Source: Anniella stebbinsi
Taxonomy: Eukaryota; Chordata; Lepidosauria; Squamata; Anniellidae
Length of the DNA stretch: 64,000 nt
Direction of reading: 5' to 3'
Assembly: GCA_029215795.1 (NCBI GenBank)
Contig: JARDYH010000002.1
Coordinates: 111,357,001 to 111,421,000, forward strand
Under the pieces are notes generated by a model. It had not been told where the DNA came from. It saw only the letters and a program-made list of their open reading frames with translations, and ran no database searches. A program made the position numbers and the translations under genes. The stretch's first letter is position 1; the number at the start of each line of letters is the position of its first letter. Positions 12,231 to 23,081 of this stretch are shown here, piece by piece.

Positions 12231-14965
12231 TATGTTTTTTTTAAAAAAAAGCAGGATATACACATAATTGCTGGTATATGTCATAGTCAGGAGCACTGTT
12301 TTAAAAAGTTATGAAATTCATGTTCTAGAATGCAAGTTGTTCATGAAATTAGGAACATACTAAAAGCTAGCGTGCTCCCATTTCCTTCCACAATTACTTT
12401 AACTATAGTATAGCATTACATCTGCACTGATATCAACCATTATTAACACCAATTAGATTTCCATATGACTAGGGACTGCCAACCCAATTCCAACCCCATT
12501 TTCACACTTTAGCTATGAGGGCAATCCTAGTTATATTAACCTGCTTACAGAACTGAAGGGAAGCACTTTCTGGAATCTACCACCAGCCAGGGGACTAAGG
12601 TCTGCTGGTTTTTGTGGGATTGTGACAGTGTGTGTGTGCCCGCATGCACATATGTGTGTGTTTTATTAGAGACACAATTATTTAATATAGATTCCTAGGA
12701 ATAGTCACCTAAAAAAAATAATGAGAATTTTGAATGTGCCCCAATCTGACTGGTATTATATTCGTTCATTATGTGCTTGATACATTTTATGAAACCGTAC
12801 ATTTTTTTATTTCACTCACATGTGTTATTTCAATGAATGGAAATATATATTGTACATTATAATTTTTGTTAAGATATAGTATATAGGGTGAACCTCCTTT
12901 TTTGAAGCTGATGGATGGGAATTTTTGTGGCATTAAACAGGACATACATGCTCTAGCCAACTCTTACCCTTCTTGGTAATGATTTGTTAAGGGGATTACT
13001 GTAGGATGAACTAGTAATTTGGATGAACTGGTAATTTAAAATGGAACTTTTGCAGAAGCCATACAAAACTTGTGCCATTTCTGCAAAAACGCCAGTACAA
13101 AGGGAGAGAGATTTCTCCCTAACCACACTCTGCAAAACAGAGAGATTATAGGAGAGGGGCATTTGCCTGCCATTTGGGAATTGGCAAGACATTTATGGGG
13201 ACCTGCTCCCAACAGTAAATAATTCCTTGGTCCATGAAACTAGGGTTCAGTGGACTAGCATTTGGGCACAAGTTTCCTTCCCCATTTAAGCTCATTTTAC
13301 ACGTGAGGCAGGATGATATTCTAAAAAACATGCGCTTCTGGCAACTATGGTAACTACATACAGAGGTCCTCCTCTTGCTCCGTAGCATCTTGTAGAGCTT
13401 ACCTTCTGTCATTATGTCATTACACAATATCTTTCCACACCCTGGCCAGCAGCTAGTACTACAGACTAGGCACGAAGCAGTGTTCAGTGTAATGACAACA
13501 CCACAGGAGGCACATTTGATTCAGCGCTAGCATCCACATCTGCATATTCGGACCTACGCCAGGGCCCCAACATTCAAGAGGGGAGGCTACTGCTGCTGCC
13601 TGCCCTGAGCCCTACTATTAATTAGCACTTACAGCACACTAGCCACCATGTTTTTTTGTTGTGGTGGCCATTACTTTTTAACAACAATACCCTAAAAAGA
13701 TTCGACCTCTGGGCCATTAGGGAGAAATAGAAGATGGAAGCCACATGGCCCTTGACATCAGAAGAGAGCTCAGAATTCCCTAAAAGGTAAGCACTTTGCC
13801 AAGTGCCCCCCCATAATAAACTCATTCCATTTTACTAGATGTTATTGGGGGAGGGGGGCAGGAGCTGATTTTTTTTAAAAAAAATAACATCTCGTTTTGC
13901 TCTTAGTCTCAGGCTGGAAATTCATGGGAAGCACCTGGAATATCTAAGGGTGTCTGCTTCCTCCTTCCTCCCTGGGATGCCAGGGAGTCTCATACGAGAA
14001 TGCACAACTTCTGGAGCACATTGGCCTGTGTTATAATGTAAATCAAGTAGGTGCAGCAAAACATGCCCAGAAAGCAATCATTCTCAACACACTACATGGA
14101 AACTAACTTTTAATTTTAGAAATTGAAAGCTCTTTGTAGTATGGGGCATAAATACAATTAAAAGCAACATTACCAGAGCCAAATTTCCCAACCCTCCTCC
14201 TCATAAAGCAGGAAGTTAACACCCTGGAAAAAGAAAGGGAAAAACAAATTTAGCCTGCCCATATTCACCCAGATGCTAAAGTGTTTCGTATGAAAAAAAT
14301 TCAACTGAACAAGCCTGTTGACATACCGATAATTTAATCCACCCTAACCAGTCCTTAAAATGTTCACAGACTGGTTAGAGCACTTGGGTGGCCATGGAAA
14401 GTTTTACAAGCAGCTCAGCTGAAGTACCAGCTTAACTCATTTTATATCCTATGTGATCAAAGATAACCTATGGTACTTTAGAAGAACAAACCCCCGCATA
14501 AGTAATGTAAATCATAATTAATAATGGTAATTGACAAAAACTTAATTCTGCAAAATTTCCATTGAGTTGCTTCTTCTTGACATCTACAAAGTTGCTTAAG
14601 GTTCTTATCAATACAGGCATGACTTTTAAGGTAAGCCTGATGCTCTTTTACGCTACCGCTGATCAATACTGATTGTATGTATGTATGAAAGCAAGGCTGG
14701 TAGGATGTAATTTTTAAACATATTGTGTCATTTGGTTTATTAATATTTGCCACCTCATTAATCACCTTGATGTGGGCAGACATAATGGGCCCAGCAGCCC
14801 CCCTTCTGCAGGTACTTTTTCAATGGCCCAGTACAGATCTCACCATCTCAGTCCAGTAAACCATGATTGATCAAGACCAGGAATAATCTGTGTGCCTGCG
14901 CGCTTAGTCATCCCCTGCCCTCCTTTTGTACACTTCTCTTTTGCATCTAAATTCAGTACTCCCAG

Positions 14966-15132
14966 AGTTTGTTAAACCATTGTTTTTGTGACATCTGAAC
15001 CAGGAAACCATGTTTAAGTGATCCTTACAAACCATGATATCAAACATGATTTATATCCTGGCTTGTAGGGATTGCTTCAATCACAACTTAAATTGGTTCA
15101 TCTGTAACAGGAAACTGTGGTTTAACAAACCC
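14966..15132. repeat. Foldback repeat (GTTTGTTAAACCA arms)
   Basis: GTTTGTTAAACCA near 14967 pairs with TGGTTTAACAAAC near 15119. Between them, further GAACCAGGAAACCATG and ATCTGTAACAGGAAACTG stretches repeat. It looks like a short palindromic DNA element. No coding sequence. Confidence 0.5.
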
Positions 15133-16407
15133 CAGAAATATTGAATTAAGCCTGCAGACACAATGATCGTTCTCAGTCTGCTAAAGCATGCTTTTTCAAA
15201 CTAAGATTGTACTGTCTCAACTGAGCTGCTATCTTTTTGTAGTGCATAAAGGGACTCTTCCTCCCCTGCTTAACCAGCAAGACTCTCTAAAAGTCAATTT
15301 TCAAAAATATTTTATTTTATTGCAGAAGCACTGCTATTGAACATGCACAAAGGGATGCATATGATGTTCAGAAGAAAGCTCTACTGTACATTCATGGCAT
15401 CTGTCTGTTTGGATTCCAGCCCATAATTCCAACACAGGAAAGAAAAATGTTCTGAACTTGTCAAGCTTCGACAGTACTTGAGAATTAGAGGCTGTGGCAG
15501 AGTTCGAATGACTCAAGCTGATATATTTCAGAAATATGCTACACAGACTCCCTTTTGTGAATTTCATTGCTACCAAGCAAACAATTTTAGCATGGAAATC
15601 CCTTTCTGTCTTACAGCTTACTAAATTCTGCATACATTAAACTTTTTCCAATCTATTTAAAAATTAGACAAGTATGAACCATTTTACACATATTATTCTA
15701 ATTATAACTTAACTTGTGTATGTTCTGTAAACACAGATCAACTACTTTAGATATATATCTATATCTATATATATTGTAATTATAATAGGATTGCTTCAAA
15801 AACATTTGAGAAACTTATTCCAAAGATTCAGTCATTAGTTCTCTAATTCATGGATATGCAGGATTCCAACTCAGAGTCAAATAACCATATTACTATAAAA
15901 GTATCCCTTGCTGATATTTACTGCTTACCAATCACATACTATTCAATAAGTTAATAAGTTGTTTTCCCCATGGACATTACCAATAAGCAGGTACAGATTT
16001 TGTAAACACTTCAAATTGGTTCTGTGAGAACTGTGAACCTATCTTAATACAAAAAGGAGTTCTACAATTGCTTTTCTAAATACTTTGGTTCCATACAATA
16101 TCACAACCAAAAACTTTCTCTGCATGGACATTTATTATACTAATTACGGTTAACAGTCATGTCAAAACCTGTCAATGTAATTGACAGGTTGATCCCATGT
16201 GTTGCTACTCTATCAAAGTTCCAAGCTATTTACAAATTATATATAAGTAGTTAAAAGGCTCCATTCATTCAGCTGTTTAGGTTCACTGCAGAACAGCAAC
16301 TGTACCCTTAATCTTTAGAACGTTAGTTTTCAAATCTGGACTTAGCCAACTATTATGTATCCCTTTGTAACTGCACCCTATAGACTTATCCTTGGTAATG
16401 GTTTCAG

Positions 16408-16549
16408 AGGTTGTGGGTCTTGAGAGGCACACTACACCCATGCTCCATTAACTGCACTGGCTTTCTGCTTCTTTCTAAAGTATTGAGTATAACCTATAAA
16501 GCATTAAACAGCCTGGAGCCAACATACCTGACTGATTGCTTCCATCCCT
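16408..16549 (+). mobile_element. L2-type LINE scrap
   Basis: Reads LHWLS-like sequence followed by KVLSITYKALNSLEPTYLTD, the conserved 'WLPV...KALHGLAPxYL' block of the L2/CR1 RT C-terminus. It is truncated by the adjoining SINE at 16550. Confidence 0.7.
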
Positions 16550-16703
16550 GGGATCATAGCTCAGTGATAGAACACCTGCTTTGCATGCAGAAGGTCCCAG
16601 GTTCGATCCCTGGCATCTCCGACTAGGGTAAGAAAAAGCCCTGAGGAGGCACTGCCAGTTGGTGTCCACAATACCGGGCTAGATGGATCCATGGTCTGAT
16701 ATG
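16550..16703 (+). mobile_element. tRNA-Ala-derived SINE
   Basis: The head (16550-16620) has an A-box TAGCTCAGTGATAGAACA, an anticodon stem-loop CTGCTTTGCATGCAG (TGC, Ala-like) and a B-box GGTTCGATCCC. The body has GGCACTGCCAGTTGGTGTC and CTAGATGGATCCATGGTCTGA, typical of squamate SINEs. RNA polymerase III promoter boxes are intact in this copy. The 3' 'AAGGCAGCTTCC' tail is missing, so it is 3'-truncated. Confidence 0.85.
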
Positions 16704-17300
16704 CCACGCCAACAAGAAATGGCTCTGTGTAAATACTGCCCCCCAAAACACCCATGCAAAGCCTCCTTAAAATGGAATGTATTTATGGGTGTAGTTCTGC
16801 TAACAGAAGCAGCTCCATCAGCAGAAACAGGGGGCTGTCTTCATGGCACCAAATTGGCACCACTCCACCGCCAAGTCTTGCGGTATTGCTGTTTCGGGGT
16901 AGCGGTGAGTAATCTACATGAAGGGAGGTAGCGCAGGCTTTCCGGCGGCCATTAGGTTCACCAGGCCAGCCCTCGGGGATGGCAACCAATCAGGAGTAAG
17001 TCCTCACCTTTTTTTCCCCACAGCTTCGCCGGAAAGCCCCGGAATGGGTGTGCGGTGGCTGCTGCGTCGTATAATCGCACCTGCCCCAGGGTTTTCCATG
17101 CATTTAGACAACCTCCAGGAGGAGGGCAATTTGCCATTTCTCCTGCAGCTCCCTACCACACCCTCAAAATCTGCTCTGGAAAGCTGGGAAACCTTCTGAA
17201 ACAGATGTTTGTGTGGCACAGAAAGTAGCAGGGAGAAGAAAGAGGGAGAAAGTCCAGTTGTGCTAGCAGGTGTCCATTAGCACAACACCGGATTTAACCC
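16704..17300. other. GC-rich segment, unassigned repeat-like
   Basis: Between the SINE and position 17300 GC content rises well above the intron average, with GGCACCAAATTGGCACC (16845-16861) and GGCTTTCCGGCGG...CTTCGCCGGAAAGCC (about 16936-17037) inverted repeats. The foldback arms suggest a non-autonomous DNA element. No protein family was recognised in any frame. Confidence 0.4.
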
Positions 17301-17963
17301 ACACAGCACACCACAAGAAGCTGTGGTAATAGATTTCCATCCCCCAATTAATAAATGGCTTGAAGGAGATGTTGAACTAAGTTTGGAAACTACAACAAGG
17401 AAGTGCTTTGCTTTCCCCAAATTAATAGTACTTAAGTAATAACTTCCAGAGGAGTAGCAGTATCCGTCTGTTGCAGGAAAAACAACGGTTGTGTAATGTC
17501 TTGAGTGTAAGTAGTTTCTCTCCAAAAATTACACGACTAGGTGCAAATTACAGCACGGGTAACCACGACTGGCAAGTTTTACATGAGTTTGTAGAAATAC
17601 TAAAGGTGAAAGCGATTGAAGAGACTTATGGAAATCAAGTAAATTTAAAGAAAAGCAGAGGAGACTTTTAAAGCAGAGAGAGAGAGAGGTTGTGAAGTAA
17701 GGACAGCCCTTTGAAAACTGCCAGCTAGATGACATGAATGCTACCAAACAGAAAGATAAAACGATAGGCAGAACAGTAGAGCTGTACTGGATCTTTCATA
17801 CACTACACAGCAACAAACCTAGGTGGACTTCACAGAGAACCAATCCCGGTTCTTTGAGATGCTGTATAACACACCCATGTTTTCCAATACTTACTGGTCA
17901 CATTTATCATTTACATTTTAAGTATACAGGTAAAAACAGTCCTGCAGCCTACCATTACACACA

Positions 17964-18190
17964 GGCTCAATTTGGACAACACAATAAACAACTGGTGTGG
18001 GGGAAACAATCGTCAGTTGTTTTGACTATTGTGTCATCCGAATGCTGCCATAGTCAACTCAGCGCTGATCCTCATCCACACCACAGTTGATTATTTATTA
18101 CCATGTTGTGTGGGAAATGCCCCCTAGGGTTAGCGTGAGGGTTAGGGTTAGTCAACCCACCATTGACTATCGTGTTGTCCGAATTGAGCC
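17964..18190 (-). mobile_element. MITE family A, copy A2, with telomere-like tract
   Basis: Inverted copy of the 12010 element, bounded by GGCTCAATTTGGACAACAC and GTGTTGTCCGAATTGAGCC. Where the other copies read CTAG-TTGAACAACTGTAAAG, this one has TAGGGTTAGCGTGAGGGTTAGGGTTAG (about 18125-18150), a TTAGGG-like tract. It lies only ~0.5 kb from HOOK3 exon 1. Confidence 0.85.
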
Positions 18191-18203
18191 AATCAGTTAC
18201 TTA

Positions 18204-18323
18204 GGGTGCAATCCTATGCATGTTTGTACAGAGAAAGTCTTACAACTCCCAGCATGCCCCAGACAGTAGGCTGGGGCATGCTGGGAGTGGTAGCACCCTT
18301 TAAACATGCATAGGATTGCACCC
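18204..18323. mobile_element. Palindromic MITE with TTA duplication (Harbinger-like)
   Basis: A 120-bp near-perfect hairpin. GGGTGCAATCCTATGCATG begins at 18204 and CATGCATAGGATTGCACCC ends at 18323. The centre pairs ACAACTCCCAGCATGCCCCA with TGGGGCATGCTGGGAGT. TTA flanks both ends, the duplication expected for PIF/Harbinger-type transposition (known for that superfamily; assignment here is inference). This is the best preserved member of its family in the window. Confidence 0.85.
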
Positions 18324-18676
18324 TTAGGTAAGTCCCACTCAGTTCAATGGAGCTGAACTTCTGAATAAACATGCAGAGATTTGGGGTGTCTGCCGCGCAC
18401 ACAGAAACATTATGGGGGGGGGGGTGAGGCTCATACGAGGGAGGAGGGGGAGAAAAGGGTGCCGATCACCTCAAAGAACGCAAGAGTAAGTGCAACCGGA
18501 GACCGGCTCGAGCTACAACAGGGCCCAGATGGTTAGTAGGAGACCGAGGCAAAGAGACAGGGGAAGCTCTCAAGAACCACCGGGTAAAAGAAGGGACGGA
18601 AGGGGGAAAGCATAGGCCCGGCGTGGAGGAGTTCCCAGGCGACGGCAGCTCCCCGCTTTGTGCCTCGGTCACTCAC

Positions 18677-18733
18677 CCAGGTGAGCAAGCTCTCCCCGAG
18701 CTCGGCCCGCTCCAGACTCTCCACGTTGAACAT
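18677..18733 (-). CDS. HOOK3: HOOK3 coding exon 1
   Basis: Nineteen codons from ATG at 18733-18731, reading MFNVESLERAELGESLLTW. This differs from the human Hook3 start, as I recall it, at only two or three positions. The exon ends in a TGG codon (phase 0), followed by a GTGAGT donor at 18676-18671. An in-frame upstream ATG exists on the minus strand near 18775, but the conserved N-terminus fixes the start at 18733. The exon sits inside a CpG island. Its 5' UTR on the minus strand is a purine-rich GAA/GGA tract. Confidence 0.95.
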
Positions 18734-18837
18734 GGTGCAGGCCGGGCGGGACTCTCTTTCTACCGGCGGCGGCACGTCTGTCGCTGTCTGGGGCCTTGGG
18801 AGCGGAGTCTCAGAGAGGCGCCTCCCCGTTACACCCT

Positions 18838-18905
18838 TTCCTCCTCCTCCTCGCCGCCGCCGCCTCTTCCTTCCTTCTTCTTCTTTTCCTTCTTCTTCTC
18901 CAACC
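18838..18905 (+). repeat. CTC/TTC pyrimidine tract in the promoter
   Basis: Uninterrupted C/T-rich sequence apart from a short GCCGCCGCC block. On the HOOK3 strand this is a GAA/GGA-rich 5' leader or core promoter. Polypurine-polypyrimidine tracts are common in TATA-less promoters. Confidence 0.7.
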
Positions 18906-18999
18906 CAGGCCGGCAGAGCCGGGCCGGGTTCTTCTAAAGCGCAGACACGTCACCGGGCCCGTCGGGATCCGCCCGCTCCGTCGGCCCCGGCAAAGACAG

Positions 19000-19119
19000 C
19001 GCAGGCGCCCGCCGACCGAAAGACCGCCTCGCCCAGTCACGCCGAGGGCGCACGGGGCGGAGCAGAGTCGGGGTTGGTTGGGAAGCGTTGCTGCCGCTGC
19101 CGCTCCGCCCGGTGCTGTG
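19000..19119 (+). other. RNF170: Candidate RNF170 5'-UTR exon 1
   Basis: RNF170 translation begins in the exon at 43391, whose acceptor precedes the ATG by only 7 nt, so an upstream noncoding exon is required. The CpG island contains a plausible donor, CTGTG then GTGAGG, with the intron starting at 19120. The 5' limit is a guess. A weaker donor at 19153 (GAG then GTACTT) is an alternative. RNA data would decide. Confidence 0.35.
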
Positions 19120-19765
19120 GTGAGGCCTCGCTCGCGCCCGTCAGGAACTGAGGTACTTTAGGCGAGCCGCTGGTTGACCATCCCGCCGCACCCACTCGGG
19201 GGGCTTTTTGCCCGGCTGCCTTCGCGCCATTCGAGGCGCGCATCCTTTGCCCGAGAAAGCGCACTCGTGTTATTTATTCCAGCTCCTGCCCGCTTCGGTC
19301 AGGGGTAGCTTTCCTTCAACTCTCTCCTTAAGAAGTGGACTTTATGCCGAGGCCCGCTCGCTCTCGGGAAGAGACCAGGCTGGGGGGGGGGGGGGGGATA
19401 AGCTATGGGGCGCGGGGTGGGAGGACGCTTTGGGGGGTTCCTTCGCGCCTACCCTCTCAAACAGCCTAGTTTTACTTTTCAGCAATAAAATAATTCGTGT
19501 GAGGCGCACTGAAAGTGAACAGCGGCCAGTTCGTTCTCCCACTATGTTGGCGGTGCCTGCGGTGCAGAAATACTTCACGCTGAAGTTACTATTGGTGTGA
19601 ACTGGGTGGGTGTAAATGTACCCCGAGGTTAGGCGGCGGGGATGCGCCCCTATTGGTTGAGTGAATGAAGTGGAGTCTCTTCTGTGTCGTGTCCCAACTT
19701 TGAGTTTTGTGACCTCTGGGGGGTAACTTTGCAAACTTTTCCTTTGGGAGACGCTGTTTTGCTTT

Positions 19766-19920
19766 ATAGGAAGGTGCCTTATGCGGAGTCAGAACTATGG
19801 GCCTGTCTAGCTTAGTATTTACTGACTGGGTTTGCACACAGGAGTCTTTCCCAGCCCTAGCTGGAAATGCCAGGTATTGAACCTGGGACCTTCTTCATGC
19901 AAAGCAAGTGCTCTGTTGCC
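19766..19920 (-). mobile_element. tRNA-Ala-derived SINE, full body
   Basis: The reverse complement reads TGCTTTGCATGAAGAAGGTC, CCAGGTTCAATACCTGGCAT (B-box), GCTGGGAAAGACTCCTG and a 3' AAGGCACCTTCCTATA. It retains the tail missing from the 16550 copy. The GGTTCAATACC B-box deviates slightly, so the Pol III promoter is probably weak. Confidence 0.85.
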
Positions 19921-20167
19921 TCCCCCTTAAGTTTCATACAATGAAACTCTTATTCTGGATGTGGAAATACTATCCTGGTTCTAAGTTACTAGTATATTTA
20001 TCCCTTCAAATGATTCCCTGGGCACCCTTGCCTCTCCCTCTGTTGTCTCCTCTTTCCAAGGTTGAAAATCCAAATGGTACCCTTCCCCCCCCCCCCCCCC
20101 GGTTTATACCAGGTTGTACTACTTATCCATCTAGCCAATATTGTCAGCTCTGACCAGCAGAGACGAT

Positions 20168-20666
20168 GGCAGCATTCGGACGACACTTTAGGAAACAGAG
20201 GGGGAAATAGTGTACTGACCGTGTGTTATTTTGGCGGTGCCGCGGCAGCACCCGCCACACAACATGTTGCCCCTGCCCCGTCGCACGGCTGAAAGACCCG
20301 GCATCCTCCTGGGTTGCTGCATCTCCTCCCTCCCACCTACTCCAGCTGTATTCCAGCATGCACCGCAAGTTCTGCCAGCTGTATCGGAACAGCCGGGTTT
20401 TTTTTCGGCTGCTCCAGCCGGCAAACTCTATGACCAAACGGAATAGTACACGGAGAGAGGGCGGTTCCCTCTACACGACACTTTAAACAACGGAGTTCGG
20501 GATAAACAACATGCAAGCCTGTTGTTTTCTCCGTTGTTTAAGTGCCCCAAATAGCGTACTATCGGTTGTGTGTGCATTGTGTGTTGCCCTCCACACGACA
20601 CAAGCAACACAACTGACTATTGTTCCCCCCTCCCCCAGTTGATTATCTTGTCCTCCAAAACAGGCC
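20168..20666 (-). mobile_element. MITE family B, copy B1
   Basis: About 500 bp, ends GGCAGCATTCGGACGACAC and TTGTCCTCCAAAACAGGCC. The inverted, co-linear copy is at 30770-31270. Shared core marks are CCGTCGCACGGCTGAAAG, GGGTTGCTGCATCTCCTCCC, GCAAGTTCTGCCAGCTGTAT and CTATGACCAAACGGAATAGT. It contains a C/G-rich middle and internal hairpins such as AACAACGGAGTT...AACAACATGC. No coding potential. Confidence 0.8.
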
Positions 20667-20775
20667 ACTCTAGGGGCTCAGCCATGAGAGGTCTTTCTGG
20701 TCACCTGCTACATGATCCATTTAACTGGAGATGCTGGGCATTGAACCTGCTGCATTCAATGCAGTGATCTGACAC
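20667..20775 (-). mobile_element. tRNA-derived SINE fragment
   Basis: The reverse complement gives GCAGGTTCAATGCCCAGCAT (B-box), CATCTCCAGTTAAATGGATC and AGGTGACCAGAAAGACCTCTC, matching the second body type of the squamate tRNA SINE. It lies directly beside MITE B1. The tail is absent. Confidence 0.75.
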
Positions 20776-22331
20776 AGAGTTGTGGTCCTTGGACAGTATC
20801 CAACGGAGTGCTTACGCCATCACTGATTCTTTTGCGCTCTGTCAATTCCATTACGCAGGTGGCCCGCAACGGTGACTTAGCATTTCCATGGGGCAACCCA
20901 ACATGAGTGGAAACACTTATTTCTAGAAAGGGACAGCTTGGTGGAGCTCGCAGTATAAAATAATAAATAACTTAGAACATTACAATAACAACTATAATAA
21001 AATGGAGCATTGCCATAGTCCATTACAAGTCGGAAAAGTCTGTATAGTGGCTGGGGGGAAAACTAACTTGATCTGCTCCTATGCTCCTAAAGTGAGGCTT
21101 TACGTGGATTAGAGCTTATTGCCTGCTAATTCCTGTGAAAGCAACTTCAGGGGCCAGTTCAGAAGCTTAATTGTGCCTCATGTCTTCCACCTTCCAACCC
21201 ATAATTATGCCCAAAATCTAACCCCTCACCTCATAGTGCTGCCTCTACTCCAACTCTACTTATATTTATGTAAGCTTCTCTGGTTAGGGACCTGTTTTTA
21301 GCTTATGTTACTTTATAAAGTACCATGTGGGGAAAACATTGCTTTACCCCACCTAAGTTTTTGGGTATGACCAACTGATTAAAGTTATCCTTATTGCGAT
21401 AATCACAAAGGGATGGTACAACAGCATTAGGAAACAGCTAATATGTAAGAAACAGTCTCATTAAAAGAGTGTGGATGACCCTCTTTTGGAAGTGATTAAA
21501 TGGTTTGGAGTGGGTGTCTCGATGTTCCTTCCAAATTATCTTATTTTCGTATTCCTAAATAGTCTACATTCTTCACAAAAGGTGTATTTTACCTAGAATA
21601 TTTCAATTATAACTGTGCCAAAAAGTGTGTTTTATTTTATCTGCAGAGGACATTATTTTATTTAACCATGTTTTTAAAGCATATGCATTTTTGTATATGT
21701 TCTGAATAGTCCCATGAACCTTCATAATTACGATATATAAAGCCTTATTTTAAACATGATGCTAGGTATGTAAGAAGAAAAAACTTTCCTAAGCAGTGAT
21801 TCCACATGCTTAGCATGTCATTTAAATCAGGTCTTCAACTGTTACATGTGCAATGTTCATGTACCAGCGCAACACCGGTTTGAACCGCAGTTCCCTAGAA
21901 TGGTAATGTTACACGCACAGACAAGCTGACCCAGTGTAAATGAGACACCAAGAGTAAGGAATACCACACACATTTCTTGTACATATATGGAACCATATTT
22001 ACATATTTAAATGTGACTCAAGATAGTAAAAACACTAGCTAAAAAATGAAGTACTTTATGTTTCAACTTTTTTCAAATATTATTAGCCAACTCATGGGGA
22101 ACTCAGAATCTTATTGGAATGCCTAGCCCCCTGTTGAGCTTGAGAGAGAGTGGTCAGGTTCACACGGGACAATATTGCAAACAAGCCAGCATGCTTGTGC
22201 ACGCTAACTGATTGCCTCCAAAGCAAGTGGGAGTAGTTAAACTGCCACGGTTTGTTGTTGGCTTATGATAGGCTAGTCAGGGAAACAACAAGCCAGAATT
22301 CCTGGTTCACCTGTCATGGTAAGCAAACCAT

Positions 22332-23031
22332 GATACGCCAGCTGCGCCCCTTCCTAGAGTTGGAAGACCTAAAGATGGTAGTGCACGTGCTGGTAACTTC
22401 GAGGCTCGACTTCTGCAATGCGCTGTACATAGGGCTACCTTTGTGCCTAGTCCGGAAACTTCAACTAGTTCAAAATATGGCAGCCAGGTTGGTCACCGGT
22501 ACATGTAGGGGTGACCATATTACGCCAGCTTTAAAATCGCTCTACTGGCTGCCAATTAGTTTCCGGGCGAAGTATAAAGTGTTGGTCATTACCTTTAAAG
22601 CCCTACATGGTTTGGGTCCAGGTTACCTGCGGGATCGCCTTCTCCCATACAATCCGCCCCGCACGCTCAGGTCCTCTGGGAAGAACTTACTGCAGTCGGC
22701 CAAGACTAGGCTGACAACCGTTACCCAGAGGACCTTCTCTTCTGCCGCTCCCAGACTGTGGAATGACCTGCCGGAGGAGACTCGTCAACTTAACAGTCTT
22801 TTAGAATTTAAGAAAGCTATAAAGACTGTTCTCTTCTGGCAGGCATATCCAGTGGAATTTTAGAATGTTTTAAGGGTGTTTTTAGGATGTTTTAGGATTT
22901 TTTATGAAGTTTTAATAATATGTGTTATGTTTTAATCAGTTTTATGTATTTTATCATGTTGTTGTTCCCCGCCTCGATCCAGACGGAGAGGCGGGTAAGA
23001 AATAAATTATTATTATTATTATTATTATTTA
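22332..23031 (+). mobile_element. L2-type LINE 3' end with (ATT)n tail
   Basis: A continuous frame (22332-22863) gives LRPFLELEDLKMVVHVLVTS, LDFCNALYIGLPLCLVRKL, AARLVTGT, SLYWLPISFRAKYKVLVI, LHGLGPGYLRDRLLPY and AAPRLWNDLPEETR, the whole C-terminal block after the RT. The 3' UTR ends CCCCGCCTCGATCC, GGAGAGGCGGGTAAGAAATA and an ATT microsatellite. It is 5'-truncated, as usual for LINEs. The open frame suggests a relatively young insertion. Close relatives are at 34.3, 49.1 and 50.7 kb. Confidence 0.9.
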
Positions 23032-23081
23032 GCCACTCCTGTTTGCAGTTGGAGTGATCAAGCAATGTGCTTGTAAACTGT

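Larger units (their letters stand above)
10887..18676 (-). other. HOOK3 intron 1
   Basis: This intron lies between exon 2 (acceptor 10887-10890) and exon 1 (donor 18671-18676). It carries an old LINE 3' fragment (about 11810-11970), two inverted copies of MITE family A (12010-12230 and 17964-18190), a foldback (14966-15132), an AT-rich run near 15750-15775, an L2 scrap plus tRNA-type SINE (16408-16703), and a palindromic MITE with TTA duplication (18204-18323). The segment 12240-14960 and most of 15140-16400 hold nothing I recognise. Confidence 0.85.
1..18900 (-). other. HOOK3: HOOK3 gene, 5' part (exons 1-2 and introns)
   Basis: Hook proteins are cytoplasmic adaptors. Their N-terminal Hook domain binds dynein light intermediate chain, a long coiled coil binds dynein/dynactin, and the C-terminus binds cargo (FHF complex, Golgi, endosomes). 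Two minus-strand exons encode the first 47 residues plus a split codon, covering the start of the Hook (CH-like) domain. Both have GT-AG junctions in matching phase. The remaining exons must lie left of position 1. The partner gene is RNF170, diverging from the same CpG island. The upstream limit near 18900 is inferred, not seen. HOOK1 and HOOK2 are less likely given the N-terminus and the neighbour. Confidence 0.9.
18600..19250. promoter_or_regulatory. CpG-island bidirectional promoter of HOOK3 and RNF170
   Basis: Dense CpG and high GC contrast sharply with the AT-rich flanks. The island contains the HOOK3 start codon on the minus strand and faces RNF170 on the plus strand, as expected for a housekeeping head-to-head pair. 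Within it, 18838-18905 is a strand-asymmetric pyrimidine tract (CTC/TTC repeats), followed by GC-rich sequence with short G/C boxes. I see no obvious TATA box. Exact start sites cannot be fixed from sequence alone. Confidence 0.8.

Noticed and set aside
16550..16620. tRNA-Ala(TGC) gene
   Set aside because: A-box, anticodon loop and B-box are present, but the acceptor stem is poor and the sequence continues into a typical squamate SINE body.
18660..19161. Proline/arginine-rich open frames in the CpG island (up to 163 residues)
   Set aside because: High GC lowers stop frequency. They overlap HOOK3 exon 1 antisense and show no conserved motif.
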